Origin: Trema orientale
Taxonomy: Eukaryota > Streptophyta > Magnoliopsida > Rosales > Cannabaceae
Direction: 5' to 3'
DNA length: 64,000 nucleotides
NCBI GenBank assembly: GCA_002914845.1
Contig: JXTC01000091.1
Span: forward strand, 146,680-210,679
Shown one piece after another: positions 12,586 through 24,249 of this stretch (its first letter is position 1; every line of letters starts with the position of its first letter). Both the position numbers and the translations under genes were made by a program. The notes under the pieces are model-generated. The model searched no databases, was not told where the DNA came from, and worked only from the letters and a program-made list of their open reading frames with translations.

Positions 12586-12996
12586 GGTCAAAGCAACTTC
12601 AAAACAATCCGGAGGGAATAATAGTCATATATATGGACCAATTAAGCAAATCATAAGGTGCGAAAAAATTTGATTGCGGGTCAAACTGGTAATTACGACA
12701 TTTCTTACTTACAAGCGCATGTGTCGTTAAGTCATGGATTGAAAGAAATGGGACAACCACGTAGTCAATCGCCCAGTAGAAGAAACAAAATTAGAGATTC
12801 TAAACTGATATATTTTTACTACTCTTCATATCTTATTCAGCACGTAAGTGGAACGTGTTGATTTTCTCACCATATAGAATATATATAAATAAGAAAGCGT
12901 CCTATAGATGATTAACGTTTCGAATACGATAGATGGCAATGTCTAACTTAGGACATACTTCTTTGAAATTCAGCGCAAATTACATCAACTGGTCAA
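12586..12996 (-). promoter_or_regulatory. Three W-box motifs upstream of WAKL gene 2
   Basis: GGTCAAA at 12586-12592 and 12679-12685 and GGTCAA at 12991-12996 read TTGACC on the minus strand, the core bound by WRKY factors. WAK genes are often salicylate- and pathogen-responsive, so the sites are plausible, but such hexamers occur by chance. Confidence 0.3.
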
Positions 12997-13170
12997 GTTT
13001 GTGTTCTAGTGAGCTTTCCCAGTCCATCCAATATTGATTCTTCAAACCACACACAGTCAATTCTTTCAGCAAAGCTATAGCAAGAAAACGAAAGTAACGT
13101 AAAGGATTAGCCGAGCACCAAAATGAAATGAAACAACGTGTGTTTAACTTTTAACATTCCCTTTTTAACT

Positions 13171-13180
13171 CTATATAACA
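13171..13180 (+). promoter_or_regulatory. TATA box candidate, WAKL gene 2
   Basis: CTATATAACA lies 42-51 bases upstream of the ATG at 13222. Initiation about 30 bases downstream would give a very short 5' leader, so this may be one of several elements. Confidence 0.4.
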
Positions 13181-13221
13181 TAGCCCGAGTAAGGGGGAAA
13201 AAAAGAAAGGAGAGAGGAAGA

Positions 13222-15658
13222 ATGGCTCAGCATATAGTGCTTTTTCAAATCCTTCTTTTCTCATGGCTCGTAGTATCCGGCGCACAAACAATAGCAAAGC
13301 AAAACTGTCCGGCGCAGTGCGGTAACGTCACCATCCCGTACCCTTTCGGGATTGGAACAGGTTGTTTCCTCGACGAATGGTTCGAAGTAGTATGCGCAAA
13401 TGGTACTACGCCTTCCTTGAATCGCACAAATGGCCTGGTGGTGACGAAAATTAATATGGATGGCACGCTTTTGGTTAGAAACTACTGGAGTGGAACCGAA
13501 ACCCAGGAAAGCCTTGGCTTGAAAGGAGGTCCTTTCGAGTTGCCTAACCTGGTCAACGTGGTTCTGAAATGGGAATTGTTGAATCACTCTACGCTCGATG
13601 TGTTTGGAACATTTTTTGAACCGAACAAATCGAATGATATGCGGCGCAACTATTTTGATACCGAAACCAATGAATACGTAGCCGGTCTCCCTTCTATGAA
13701 TTCATCTTGTGAATTATATTATCTTGATAACAGAACCACGGCGGCTTCATCTTTGGACCGTTCTTCATCCTTGGATCGTTCGACAAGGCTTCAATGTTGG
13801 TGCCCGCCAGGCTACGAAGGAAACCCATATCTAATTGAAGGATGTCACGGTACATACGTATACATTAATATATATCCGAGCAGCAGCTGGGGTTAATAAT
13901 TCTTAATTACTACGTTAATTCTACAAGTTCCAAATTTTTGTTAGATTTATTTAAACTACTTTAGCTAGCGTATGTGCTTTTTAAATATTTCATAATTTTT
14001 TTTAAAATACTTGATCAGATATTGATGAATGCGTCACGAACTCAACTGCGGCAAGAACATGCAGTAACATTGAAGGTGCCATTTGCTTAAACGTTCCAGG
14101 GGGTTTCTTATGCTCCATTACAGATCGCAAAAATACTTCTCGAGTTAAACCAATCCTAATTGGTACGTTTTCACACTAATCTCTCTTTTAGCTACAAAAT
14201 AAAGACCACAAGTTAATGGATCAATTATGGACATATATATATATATATTTTGGCACATTAACCCACATGTACTTACCTTGTAAATTCTGATTGGTTAATA
14301 CTCTTGGGATGAATATTGCATATTCATATCCCAATTTATAGTGTGTTCCCATCCACTCTTCTTCTAATTTTAAGGAGGGAAAAGAAAAAAACGTCATTTT
14401 ATTATACCTTGTCAACTGTTTCATAAATATGTACTAATTGAAAAGGTCGTTTTTATCCTCATTGCGTCATTGTAAAGGTGTTGGCAGCGGCTTGGGAGCA
14501 TTATTTCTAATTGTTGGATCCTGGGTGCTATTCAAGTTTATACAAAGAAGAAAAGAAATTCAGAGGAAGAAAAAGTATTTTGAACGAAACGGCGGTTTAC
14601 TATTGCAGCAACAGTTGTCTTCAAACCAAGTCAATGTTGAGAAAACAATGTTGTTCAAATCAGAGGAGTTGGAGAAGGCTACTGACCGTTTTAACGTAAA
14701 TAGAATTCTCGGCCAAGGAGGTCAAGGTACTGTTTACAAAGGAATGTTGGCAGATGGAAAGATTGTCGCCATAAAGAAGTCTAAAATACTCGGCCAAGGA
14801 AAACTCGATGAATTTATCAACGAGGTAGTCATTCTTTCACAAATCAACCACAGAAATGTGGTTAAACTATTGGGGTGTTGTTTGGAGACTGAAGTCCCTC
14901 TTTTAGTTTACGAATTCATACCCAACGGAACGTTGTCCCACTATATCCATGACCCAAATGAAGAGATTCCACTGACATGGGACATGCGCTTGCGAATCGC
15001 CACAGAAATTGCAGGAGCCCTTTCCTACTTACACTCATCAGCTTCTTCACCTATTTACCATCGAGACATTAAGTCCACAAACATACTCCTAGATGAAAAG
15101 TACAGAGCAAAAGTTGCGGATTTTGGAACCTCTAGATCGGTTTCTATTGATCAAACTCATCTTACCACACTAGTTTATGGCACATTTGGTTACTTAGATC
15201 CAGAATACTTTCAATCAAGTCAGTTTACCGATAAGAGTGACGTGTACAGCTTCGGAGTAGTGCTTGTGGAGCTCTTAACTGGACAAAAACCAATTTCAAC
15301 GACAAGGTCGAATGAAGGCAGAAGTCTCTCAACATATTTCATGCATTGCATGGAGGAGAATCGTACGTTTGACATTGTCGATGCTCGAGTGATGAAAGAG
15401 GGCGAAAAGGGAGCTATCATGGAACTTGCTAATCTTGCAAGAAGATGCCTGAATTTGAATGGAAAGAAACGACCTACAATGAGAGAAGTTTCAACTGTAT
15501 TAGAGGGGATTCAAAAATCAGCACTTAAAGCGTCTGATGGTCCACAAAATTTCGAGGTGGTTGAATATGTGCATGATGAAGTACCTGAGCCTGAGCTTTT
15601 CGAAATTTTTAATACCACATCGACTTGGTCAGGTTCAAATGGTGCTGCTAGTTCATAA
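13222..15658 (+). CDS. WAK-like receptor kinase with shortened ectodomain (WAKL gene 2)
   Basis: Predicted 650-residue receptor kinase with exons 13222-13849, 14019-14162 and 14478-15658, GT-AG, both introns phase 1 as in its neighbours. The start was chosen at the ATG giving a signal peptide ([20 protein letters not shown]) rather than upstream in-frame codons. The GUB_WAK start is present ([16 protein letters not shown]), but the sequence passes from GGPFELPN directly to [11 protein letters not shown]. The Cys-rich middle found in genes 1 and 3 (SPFxFSxxxNRFTAVxCN through CQTTIP) is missing, about 100 residues, without breaking the frame. Exon 2 is an EGF-like module starting DIDEC. Exon 3 has a transmembrane helix and an intact RD kinase (glycine loop from about 335, K357, HRD D454, DFG at 472). 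The kinase should work; ligand binding may be changed. An 18-bp coding duplication gives [12 protein letters not shown] in exon 1. Confidence 0.88.
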
Positions 15659-16638
15659 TCTGGACTGCCATTTCTATCTCCCTAATCAGAATGAGTATGG
15701 TACCCCTAGTTCTTTAGGATCACTTTGTTTGGTCGTAGTGAGTTCTGGGCTTTTTCTCGATATTAGGATTCTTTGCTTTATGCATCACTATTGTGTAAGA
15801 CCTGAAGATAAATTCTACTCCATTTTTTTTTTCCTTTTTAGCAATGTATCGTAACATTTTTTTCAATGATACACTGGAGTGGACAGTAGGTTATAAATAG
15901 TAAATCGCTTAATCTTCATTTTTTTTTTCTATATAATTTGTAGAATTATAACATGAGAAAATTTTACTTCTATTGCACTTGTTGGGAAAGAATCACCTTC
16001 ATATTTGTGTCTTTTTATATGTGTGAATATTATCGTATATGTGAATAATTTCATTTATGAAAATATTTTTTTGAATATAGAAAGGAGAGGGGGGGTTTCG
16101 ATATAAATACTCCCATCCTTAGCTTCATCAAGATATCCCAAAAATCAGAAGTAATTTAAGTATTTCCTCTTACTAAATCTTTTCTTTTCTCTTTATTTCT
16201 CCTTTCAAGAAGATTATAGTTTCTTTGTGTAAGAGGAGATTTTAAATATTTTTAGCAAAACGTGTGAGTCAGAAAATACTTATAAGAGAAAATGCTTGGG
16301 TGTATTTAGAATCAGAATTGTAAGTGAGTATTTACAAACACTTGTAACAAATTTTCTCTCATAGTGAAAGATCTATAGCAATTCCATGGACGTAGCCCAA
16401 ATTAGGTGAACCACGTAAATTTGTGTCTTATTGTGTTACTTTAGTCCTGTATTATATCAGAGATCAATGTTCATGTGTATAGTACTAGGAACTACACGTG
16501 AGATTGATCAATGTTGAAGATATAATTTTTTTTTTTCCTAATACATAATTGATCAATGTTTGAATTCTAGGAACTACACGTGAGATTGATCTTCAAGTTA
16601 AAGATATAATTCTAGAAGTCAAATATATTTGGAATGCT
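15659..16638. other. Intergenic, 3' of WAKL gene 2
   Basis: AT-rich DNA with the presumed 3' UTR of WAKL gene 2. A short block (GGAACTACACGTGAGATTGATC) recurs near 16487 and 16568. No gene is recognised. Confidence 0.45.
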
Positions 16639-17260
16639 CACTATAAGAAACACTTCTTTAGCCAACGCAATATAAAAAATGCATCGGCAAATTTATGTTG
16701 TGTCGACGAGTCATAGATCAATGCTTCGGTGTATGTGTCTTAAAAAAAATCAACAAAATGTACGTTTGCCAATGTTCTTTTGCATCAGCTAAAGGCAGGT
16801 AAGTTTTTTATTTTTCTTATCTATACATTTGCTGACGCGTTGTCGCATTTGCGTCGGCAAAGGATTGCTCCCAAAAAAATCCCCCGTGAATGAAAAATTT
16901 TGGGCGCGTATTTATTTTAGATACAAGTTTTGAACATCTTTTGCCAACACATTATTGGTATTGCGTCAGCGAAAGTCACATATTTTCTGATTTTTTTCTA
17001 TATTTTTTTATTATATATACTTTTACCGACGCGTGGCTGAACTTACGTGGGCAAAGGATTGCCCAAAAAAAATCCCCCACGAAAGGAAACTTTTGGGCAC
17101 ATATTTATTTAGATAAAGTTTTTAAATATCTTTTGCTGATGCATAATTGTCGTTGCGTTAGCAAAAGTCATGTATTTTCTTTTTTTTATTATAATTTTTA
17201 TTTTTTATTATGAATACTTTTGCCGACGCAAAAGAGTGTCAACAAAAGTCAAGTATATTT
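16639..17260 (+). mobile_element. CACTA (En/Spm) transposon terminus
   Basis: It begins with CACTATAAGAAA at 16639, the diagnostic CACTA terminus, and continues with repeated subterminal motifs of the TTTGCCGACGC/GCGTCGGCAAA class in both orientations (near 16680, 16830, 16850, 17020, 17220). Two copies of a roughly 190-bp subterminal unit sit at about 16828-17020 and 17021-17212. No matching right terminus (TTTCTTATAGTG) or transposase is found downstream, so this is one end of a non-autonomous or truncated element. Confidence 0.75.
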
Positions 17261-18593
17261 TATTTTTTTAGTACCTATATATTATTTATCATTTTAATTT
17301 CTATATACATTTCCCAACTCTCTTTTAATCATAATAAAAAGAATAAATTTGAAAAAAAAAAAGAAAACAATTTTGACGTTTTTTAAAGGTTTTTTCATCC
17401 TTGTTTCGTTGGACATGCTTTTGTTTAAGTAGCTTGAGACAAGATGATTTGCATCCAGTTTTTAGTTACATATGGTACGGGGAATACCTTAATCGTATAA
17501 TTCTAGGTGAAATTTCAATTTTAGTTTTTAGATTCTAGTAGTATATTTTCATCTTAGAAATGTTCGAACTTGTGAAAAATATTTTTTATTTGTCTCAATT
17601 GTTAAGGAAAAAGAGTGTAGTCTTTTTGACCCTTTATTGCTTGCGTCCACTCCAAACATGACATATATTCAAACTCACTAGACTTTTTTCTTTTTTTTTT
17701 TGTGAAATGCACTAGACTTGATCCTGATCATCTACTTTTCAACTCCTTCAATAACTCTTAAAATAATCAAAGTGGAAGCATGAAAAAATTTTTCTCATTT
17801 TTTATGCCTAATAATTCATAATGTTTAGACTGGTACTCTATAATTTCCACTTTTATATGACCAAAAAAGAACAATCTAGCTACATTTACCAATTAGCTTT
17901 CACTAGTTATTATATTGATCACATTTCTTCTTAACGATTCGTCACAAATATAAATATGTCCTTAATTTGTTGGGCCCTCAAGCTTAATTTTCATATAACA
18001 CCAAACAAAAATAATGTTTCTCATTTTGAAGATGGTTCCTTATCCTCTAGTATTCATCTAACTCATAGAGAGAAAACTAGTGGTCTATGTAATTCTAAGA
18101 CTCTGAATAAATTAAATGGAAAGGCATGTAGGAAAATAATTGTTTGATTTCTTTTTAAGATCAAAGGAAGAGATGGTCTAATTCTTATTATTGATCATTT
18201 GCCAAGTGTAAAGCTAGTGTAAGGCTTCTTGTGACGGATTGGGCACATTCCACACTTTTACTACATTTTTTTTTTTTTTGCTCAATTCCATTACATATGT
18301 TAATTAAGATTCTTGTGTTTTCTATTTTCGCTTATGTGCGTGCTAGATTTCAATTCAATTTATTAGATATTCAAGTGTTGGCATACGAGTCTATGTAATA
18401 TGGGACGGTAATTCTTGTATTAATTTGGTTTTGTTTATATGTTAATACAAATGCATTATAATTTATATAGGTATATTTAGAGAAAGAAACTGATCTAATC
18501 TTTCGGACCTTGTTAGATTTTGTTTTTGGGCCCAAGTCACAAGCTAGTAGCCCATTCCCCATATCTTTCTTTCTCCTCTCACGCTGATAACTT
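17261..18593. other. Intergenic, nothing recognised
   Basis: AT-rich DNA with poly-T and poly-A runs. Short open frames (for example 17956-18147) have no family resemblance. Confidence 0.4.
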
Positions 18594-18907
18594 AGCCCGT
18601 TTGTTTCACTTCTTCCATTCCATTCAAATAGAAAACTTATTGGAATAGGTGTTTATTTCAACACTTTTAATTTTTCAATTCAAATGATTTTTTAGAATGA
18701 GTGTTTATTTCAAATTCAATTTTTCCTTTCAAATGACCCATCAGTCACATCAACTTTTAAAATGAGTTTTTTGTATTTTGGAATGAGAATGGAGCATAGA
18801 AGATGTTTTTGAATGGTTCATTCTAATGTCTCTCATTCTAATTATAATTCATTCAACTTTATTTCACTTCTCATTCTAATTATAACCTATTCTAATTCAA
18901 ATGGGTG
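18594..18907. mobile_element. Possible hAT-type MITE
   Basis: The left end CCCGTTTG and right end CAAATGGG are near-inverted, as in many plant hAT-derived MITEs, and the interior has many ATTCTAATT/GAATGAG-type repeats on both strands. The flanking 8-mers do not match well, so no TSD supports the call. Confidence 0.35.
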
Positions 18908-19389
18908 AACCAGCGCCAGAAAGTGTCACCCGTATCATCGTCGGTCATCGTTCATCGGTCATCAGTTGTCGATCGATTTCATTTTTTTTTAAATTTACAA
19001 CGAGATTAATCATTGCTTTGAGAGTTTTTATTTGGGAAAGAATCTCGAGTGTAGTTGTTTTATTTTTTTTAGAATTTGGATATAATTTTTTCCCCTCTGT
19101 TTTTACGCAGCAACATCTCAAAATTTAAAATAAAAAAATGGAAAAAGAAACGAAGAATACCTCCTCAGCCGGTTATCGTTGTTGCCATATGCCCTTACCC
19201 CTCAACTCTTGTCTACTCGCATCCCCGACCACCCATTGCCATCTGATCGGTTGTATTCGAGAGGTTTTGATTTGGCACTTGGGCCTGGCTCTGAACAGAT
19301 ATGGGAATGGAATACTGAACTCGAATTATCGGCCTATTTCTATTTCAAGTTAGTGGTTCGTCCCTAGTCTCTTCCGAATTAGGCATGAG

Positions 19390-20240
19390 ATATAAACCCT
19401 TATGAGAATGAAGCCGAGCTCATCTAAGAGTATCTGTAACATGGGGCATAAACTATCATAGTTAGCAAGTGCAGTTACGAGTTCGGACAAGTTGGGCTGG
19501 AGACCGTCGAACCTGATCGGGGACAAGCCGAGCAGGGCCAGTTCGTGGTCCAAGGTGGCGTCGTGTTCATCATCAATACAATCGTCAGCCTTATAAACGG
19601 CAACAGGGAGTTGCTCATTAGGAACAAAAATGGAGGTTGTTCGGGAGCACTGACCAAAAGGGCTTCATCTTGCATATAACCGAGACTGACAGGTTCATGA
19701 GCAGCCGCTTGATGTTCGACCTCATTTACATTGGGCTCGGACCCCGAGACCACCTCCCTGTCGCTTTCCAAGGTGACAAGGTCGATCACTGGTATCGGAA
19801 CAGACACTAGAACAACTCCATCTGAAAATTGCTGAGACACTCCAGAATGGTCAGATCTGTCGTTCTGGAGCAGAGCAAGATCTATCCGAGCCTTTTCTCT
19901 GACCAGGTGAAACCCTAAGAACCCGAAACCCAGGAACCAAAGAAAAGAAAGGAAAAATAGAACGAAAGGAAGGAACCTGGGTTTGAAACCCAGAAACTTA
20001 CCAAACGAAGATGCCCAAGAGCTCCGAAGTGTGAGAAATCCAAGAAAAGCTCTGAACAGAAAACTGCAAAAAATCCAAGAGTTAAAGTTTCGCAAGGGAA
20101 CAATTCGTAAGAGAAGTCTTAGGGATTCATTGAGAAAGGGAGGGGAACCTCGAAATGGCTCAGTTGCCTGAAAGAAATTGCTCAAAAGGATCTCGAAGTC
20201 CGAAGTGATGAAAAGGATATGAGCGGAGGTTCGAAACAAG
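19390..20240 (-). pseudogene. Unknown minus-strand coding relic, possibly TE-derived
   Basis: This segment is clearly less AT-rich than its surroundings and has long minus-strand frames. From about 19890 down to 19630 the frame reads ARIDLALLQNDRSDHSG... through LESDREVVSGSEPNVNE, acidic and Ser-rich. Near 19620 the frame shifts by one and continues as VYKADDCIDDEHDATLDHE then ELALLGLSP and LSELVTALANYDSL to about 19400. A GTAAGT donor-like site on the minus strand (near 19999) and a CAG acceptor near 19890 could bound a short intron. I do not recognise the family. A gag-like or captured-gene fragment is possible. The internal frameshift makes an intact gene unlikely. Confidence 0.4.
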
Positions 20241-20539
20241 GATAGAGCGAAGGCAGAAAGAGTAAAATGGGTCCTTTAAAGCGATTAACAGTGCCAAGAA
20301 TTTATTGATGGTAATTAATTGTGGACCAGATTATCTATTTAACTTTCTAAAAAGCTTTAAATAACTAAAAAGACAAAATCTCATCAGGAAATTTTTTAGC
20401 TATATATATATATATTTAAAAAAAGCACATCTGTGAGTAAAACAAATACAGTTACGAAAAAACAACAAAAAGTAAAGAAAGCATATCCCTATCACTCTAT
20501 CGTTAAGATAACAGAAGCTCGAAATGTTACGCCAACTAA

Positions 20540-20750
20540 AGATCTTGATTTGCCTGAACACCATGAAGAGCCAGCTTGTCAGCAACTTGATTCGTTCTTA
20601 ATAATTTTGAGATACTAAAATTTTCATATGGGAAATCGAATGTAAATACAAAAATCAAACATTCCATAAAAGCCAAGGAATGTTAGAAGAGCGAGACATC
20701 GAAAGATTGACCATGAGAACAGGAGAGTCGCACTCAATCCTGATGTCATG
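20540..20750 (-). pseudogene. RNase H-like (RVT_3-type) relic
   Basis: The minus strand near 20750-20655 reads DIRIECDSPVLMVNLS, resembling the xECDSxxLV segment of plant RNase H-like domains. After a broken stretch, 20597-20540 reads TNQVADKLALHG, resembling the RxxNxVADxLAxxG end motif with its catalytic Asp. Stops lie between the two. Such domains occur at the ends of plant LINEs and in stand-alone relics. Confidence 0.4.
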
Positions 20751-21130
20751 CTATATATATACATACCTTTTTGGTGATTAAAAAGCTTATCAAGAGAATA
20801 ATATTAATAAAAATTAAAAACTTCAATTAGAGTACAAGTATAGAGGATTATACAATTTCAGACTCCTCAAAAAAGAAAACAAAAAGTGGATCACAAACAC
20901 AATAATAGTAAGAATTGTGGACCACCATAATTCTCCAAGATAAGAAGATAATAAGGACCACCTGCAAATAATTGTCTTTATCTGCTACTGGACTGCGTTC
21001 TTGGCAGATAAAGACTATGATTCCAATACTAAAAAAGATCTACGTTAGTTGAAAAGAAAATTAACCTATCCATGTTACAGATCTAAATCAAAGAATAAAT
21101 TCTCAGATTCAAGATCTATTAAATGGAATT
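20751..21130. other. Intergenic, nothing recognised
   Basis: AT-rich DNA between the RNase H-like relic and the Tat-type LTR. No gene or element end is seen. Confidence 0.4.
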
Positions 21131-21946
21131 TGTTGGTGTGGATTTTGGTCCGTGAACTAACGCGCGCCACGTGTCCTTGAGTGGTTCTTCCTCAGGGAAA
21201 GCCAAAACCCAGATTTGATATAGGTGTGGTCCGTACAGCCTTGAAAAAAGGCCATAGATGGACTTTTTCACCAGCTTGCAATGGGTAGTACAGGTGTAGT
21301 ACCTGCCAAATCTCCTCAGCAGAAATGGTAGTCAGTGACGCATTTAGTAAGGTATTCTTTGGAATAGTGAACCAGTAGTAAATAATTGTTAAGAGGAGAA
21401 AAGGCAGAGGGGAGAAATAGGATTTTGGGGATTTGTGGCGGCTTACCTCTTTCAGGTGATTATGAGGCTATTTATAGTGGCTATGTGGTCCCCCAAAAGT
21501 TAAGATTGATATCCATGTGTCCCTGAAAATATAGAAAGGAATCTCACCTACCCGCTTGTACGGACACGAATATGTGATTGGACCAGGTGTCGGCCTCTCC
21601 CGGGTCTGCGTCTTCTTTATTCTTCCTCTCGGTCGGAGCTACATCGTTATATTGATGGTCGGCTATTTTTCAGATCTTTGTTCTTTCGCTTAGGGTACCT
21701 AATCGGCGTGTAGTATAAACTCCGACCAGGGCGATTTTCCATCTTAGTGGGCTTGGTCGTGTCACAGCTGGTCATTTTCTTTTGTAGACTTGCTCAGCTC
21801 TTTTGTGGTAAAATGTATTCTCGACCCCTGCTCAGCTTGGTCAGTTGGCAGGGTATGATGTCGTTTTTGGTCAATATCACGATGCGTCGCTTGTGATATA
21901 TCACATGTGTCGTTTCCTGATTCACTCGAGGAAATAACCCTCAACA
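21131..21946 (-). mobile_element. 3' LTR of a truncated Tat-type gypsy element
   Basis: Read on the minus strand it starts TGTTGAGGGTTATTTCC (21946) and ends CCACACCAACA (21131). The bases just upstream on that strand, CTTGGGGAGCAGA (21947-21959), form a purine-rich tract as expected before a 3' LTR. A minus-strand TATA box CTATAAATAG lies at 21468-21477, at a sensible U3/R position. The LTR is far less AT-rich than its surroundings. The Tat-lineage label is by resemblance of the LTR start and PPT; no pol is attached. Confidence 0.55.
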
Positions 21947-22430
21947 TCTGCTCCCCAAGTTCTTGCCGCGACTTGCTCGGAGCGAGAACTTTATCATAGC
22001 TTGCTCGACTTTTCTGAAGCTCTGCATTTCTGGGCAGTTATTCAGCCGGCTCGAACTTGGTCGGTATTTGATGAAGGTCATGTCAAAGGGCGGTTTGTCA
22101 GGATCTTTTCAATCTTAGTAATCATGAGTAAGCCTTGATTACTGCATTGCTTTTTCCTCATGAATGTGCGATAGGTCTCCATAATTGGCCTGGTCAGCTC
22201 GTGCAAAACACGCGCTTGGTCTTCATCATCCACTTGGCGTTCAGGATTATCCCATGGCCAAAATTCTTTCCCGTTTTTCTCAGGGAATGTGAGGGGTCAT
22301 TCTTCATGGTTTAAAACTCCCTGTGTAATCTGCTGACACGTGGTTTTGTTTGCCTTTGATCCAAGGGCTGGGCCGTACTGTTATCCTGGCCTATAAATAC
22401 TCCCCTACACTTCTCTGAACTGCAAAAAAA
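21947..22430 (-). mobile_element. Internal 3' UTR remnant of the same element
   Basis: Sequence of similar composition adjoining the 3' LTR, starting with the PPT and ending abruptly at an A-rich junction near 22425-22430, after which strongly AT-rich DNA resumes. No gag, pol or second LTR follows, so the element is truncated. Confidence 0.4.
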
Positions 22431-23503
22431 AATAGTCTGATCTAAAATTTGAGTGTTTTATAATTTAAATCTTAAAATTTAGACTCTGTAAAATATCTTA
22501 ACGTTAAAAGTTTCTGAAAATTAATTTCATGTACAGATTTTTTGACCAATTTTAATTAGCAACCAAAAATCAATAATATACTCTATTAAAACTACATTAG
22601 TATTTATTATTCTATGTACTTAATTTTGAGGATATTATTATTTTTTAACAATTAAAATTATTAAAAAGTTAACTCATGATATTAATTTTCAAAAATATTT
22701 CAAAGTATTATATTTTAGAGAGTCCAGATTTCAAGAGTTAAATTATACAATACCCAAATCTAAGGTATTTTTTTACAGTTTACTTTATATGTATATATGT
22801 GTATATATAAATGCAGAGAGAGTTTTCAAGCTTTCGAAGCTTTGCAATATTGGCTATTTCCGTCCTGATTTTCTAATACTTCTAATTCCACTACCTTTAG
22901 TCTGTGACCATATTCGGTGAATCTTGATTCTTGATGTTTAAAAGAGATTCCCGTCTTTCATTCTTTTCGTTTTTCGCCATGTTGTACGAAGTTTTATAGG
23001 TTGAAGACTCCAATTAAAACTTTTTTTTAGGTCAGAGTCTTGATTAATTTTCTGGCATGCTATAGTGATCGTTGTTTTTCTTTTTTCTTTTGTTTTTCTT
23101 ATATATATATATTATAGTGTTCAACTACAACGAGAAACAAGAAAGATCATTGAAAATCAAAACGCGCGATACATTGTTTGTCATTTTTGTAAAACAGTTA
23201 AACAATAATGTTGTACAGCAAAATGAACGACAGAGCGTTTGGTTCACTTTCCGTTCCGGAAGAAATTAGAACAAAAAAAACAAAGGTGTGCGTCATCAAC
23301 TGACGGCTGTCCAGAACTACATACTTTAATCGTTCAACATAGTTTATGTGTACCATAGCCTCTATCCTTTTTTTTTTTTTTTTGATACATTCGTAAAGAA
23401 CGGAGTCAAGATTTCTCACCAAGGGGAGTTGGGCCGTAATTATAATTCAAAAAATAATTAAAAATAATAATAAGTATTACAATTGTACTTGAAGCTTTTT
23501 TAT
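22431..23503. other. Intergenic, nothing recognised
   Basis: AT-rich DNA with poly-A/T tracts. No gene, RNA gene or clear element end found. Confidence 0.4.
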
Positions 23504-23923
23504 TCATTGAAAGCGTTTTACTATGAGTTCATTATCAATATCATTAAATATGTCTTTTTCAATATAAATAAACAACTTATCATTCATCCATTGATCACTC
23601 ATTCTATTACGTTGCCGATTCTTCAAAAAATTCATAGAATAAAATACTATCTCCATATTAATAATAGCAATTGGTAAAATTAATGCCAATGTCATGAGTC
23701 GATAAACGAGAGGCTAAACATTTTGTCTTATTGCCTCAACCATTTTCTGTGCAAGATCACCGATACCTTTCAATCCATTAAATTTCTTACTGGAACACAT
23801 ATTAATTATATATGTCTCAAGCTGATTATCAAGTTTCATGAGTTCTATAGTAGAAAAGTCCTTTAGATAATACTCAGCAAAGTGAATTGATCTTTTCTTG
23901 TCAAAAATATCATATGAACACAA
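23504..23923 (-). pseudogene. hAT-like transposase C-terminal relic (TTF-type/DUF4371 class)
   Basis: The minus-strand frame 23923-23714 (69 residues: STIELMKLDNQLETYI, LKGIGDLAQKMVEA) is followed after a short break by 23695-23504 (LALILPIA, RNRMSDQWMNDKL, IDNELIVKRFQ). Both match, in order, the C-terminal hAT dimerisation region of the plant TTF-type zinc-finger transposase-like family, where the consensus reads LxGIxDLAxKMV, then LALILPVATAxVERxFSAM, then RNRxGDxWMND, then a terminal RF. The two parts are in different frames and the catalytic upstream region is absent. Confidence 0.7.
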
Positions 23924-24249
23924 CTATGCCATACAAAGAAGCAAGTTTGAAAAGTATATGTTTTCTTTATTGAATTTGTTTAAAATCAACTAAAATGAAA
24001 TAATAAGCTATATTAATTCTCTTTCAAAAAAAAAATAAACTATATTAATTCTGAAATGTGTTTGGACTTTTTTTTTATAGTTAACTAATGCAACAAACTT
24101 TTAATTGTGGGCTTATTAGGTATTATTGTATTTTTAAAATCTTTTAGGGGGCTTAATTATTTTTTTCAAACTTCTTTAAGAGTCATATTAAAAATTTTAA
24201 CAAATTTAATGAAAATATAAAAAAAATGAGGGGGACTAAAAGTGAGCTA

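Larger units (their letters stand above)
12159..13221. other. Intergenic between WAKL genes 1 and 2
   Basis: Roughly 1.06 kb holding the 3' end of gene 1 and the promoter of gene 2. No other gene is seen; a short open frame at 12658-12861 lacks any family resemblance. Confidence 0.5.

Noticed and set aside
18594-18907. hAT MITE with 8-bp TSD
   Set aside because: Flanking octamers match at only about half the positions, so only a low-confidence MITE call was kept.
21131-21946. Solo LTR with TSD
   Set aside because: Flanking 5-mers GAATT and TCTGC do not match and a purine tract adjoins one side, so a truncated 3' LTR fits better.
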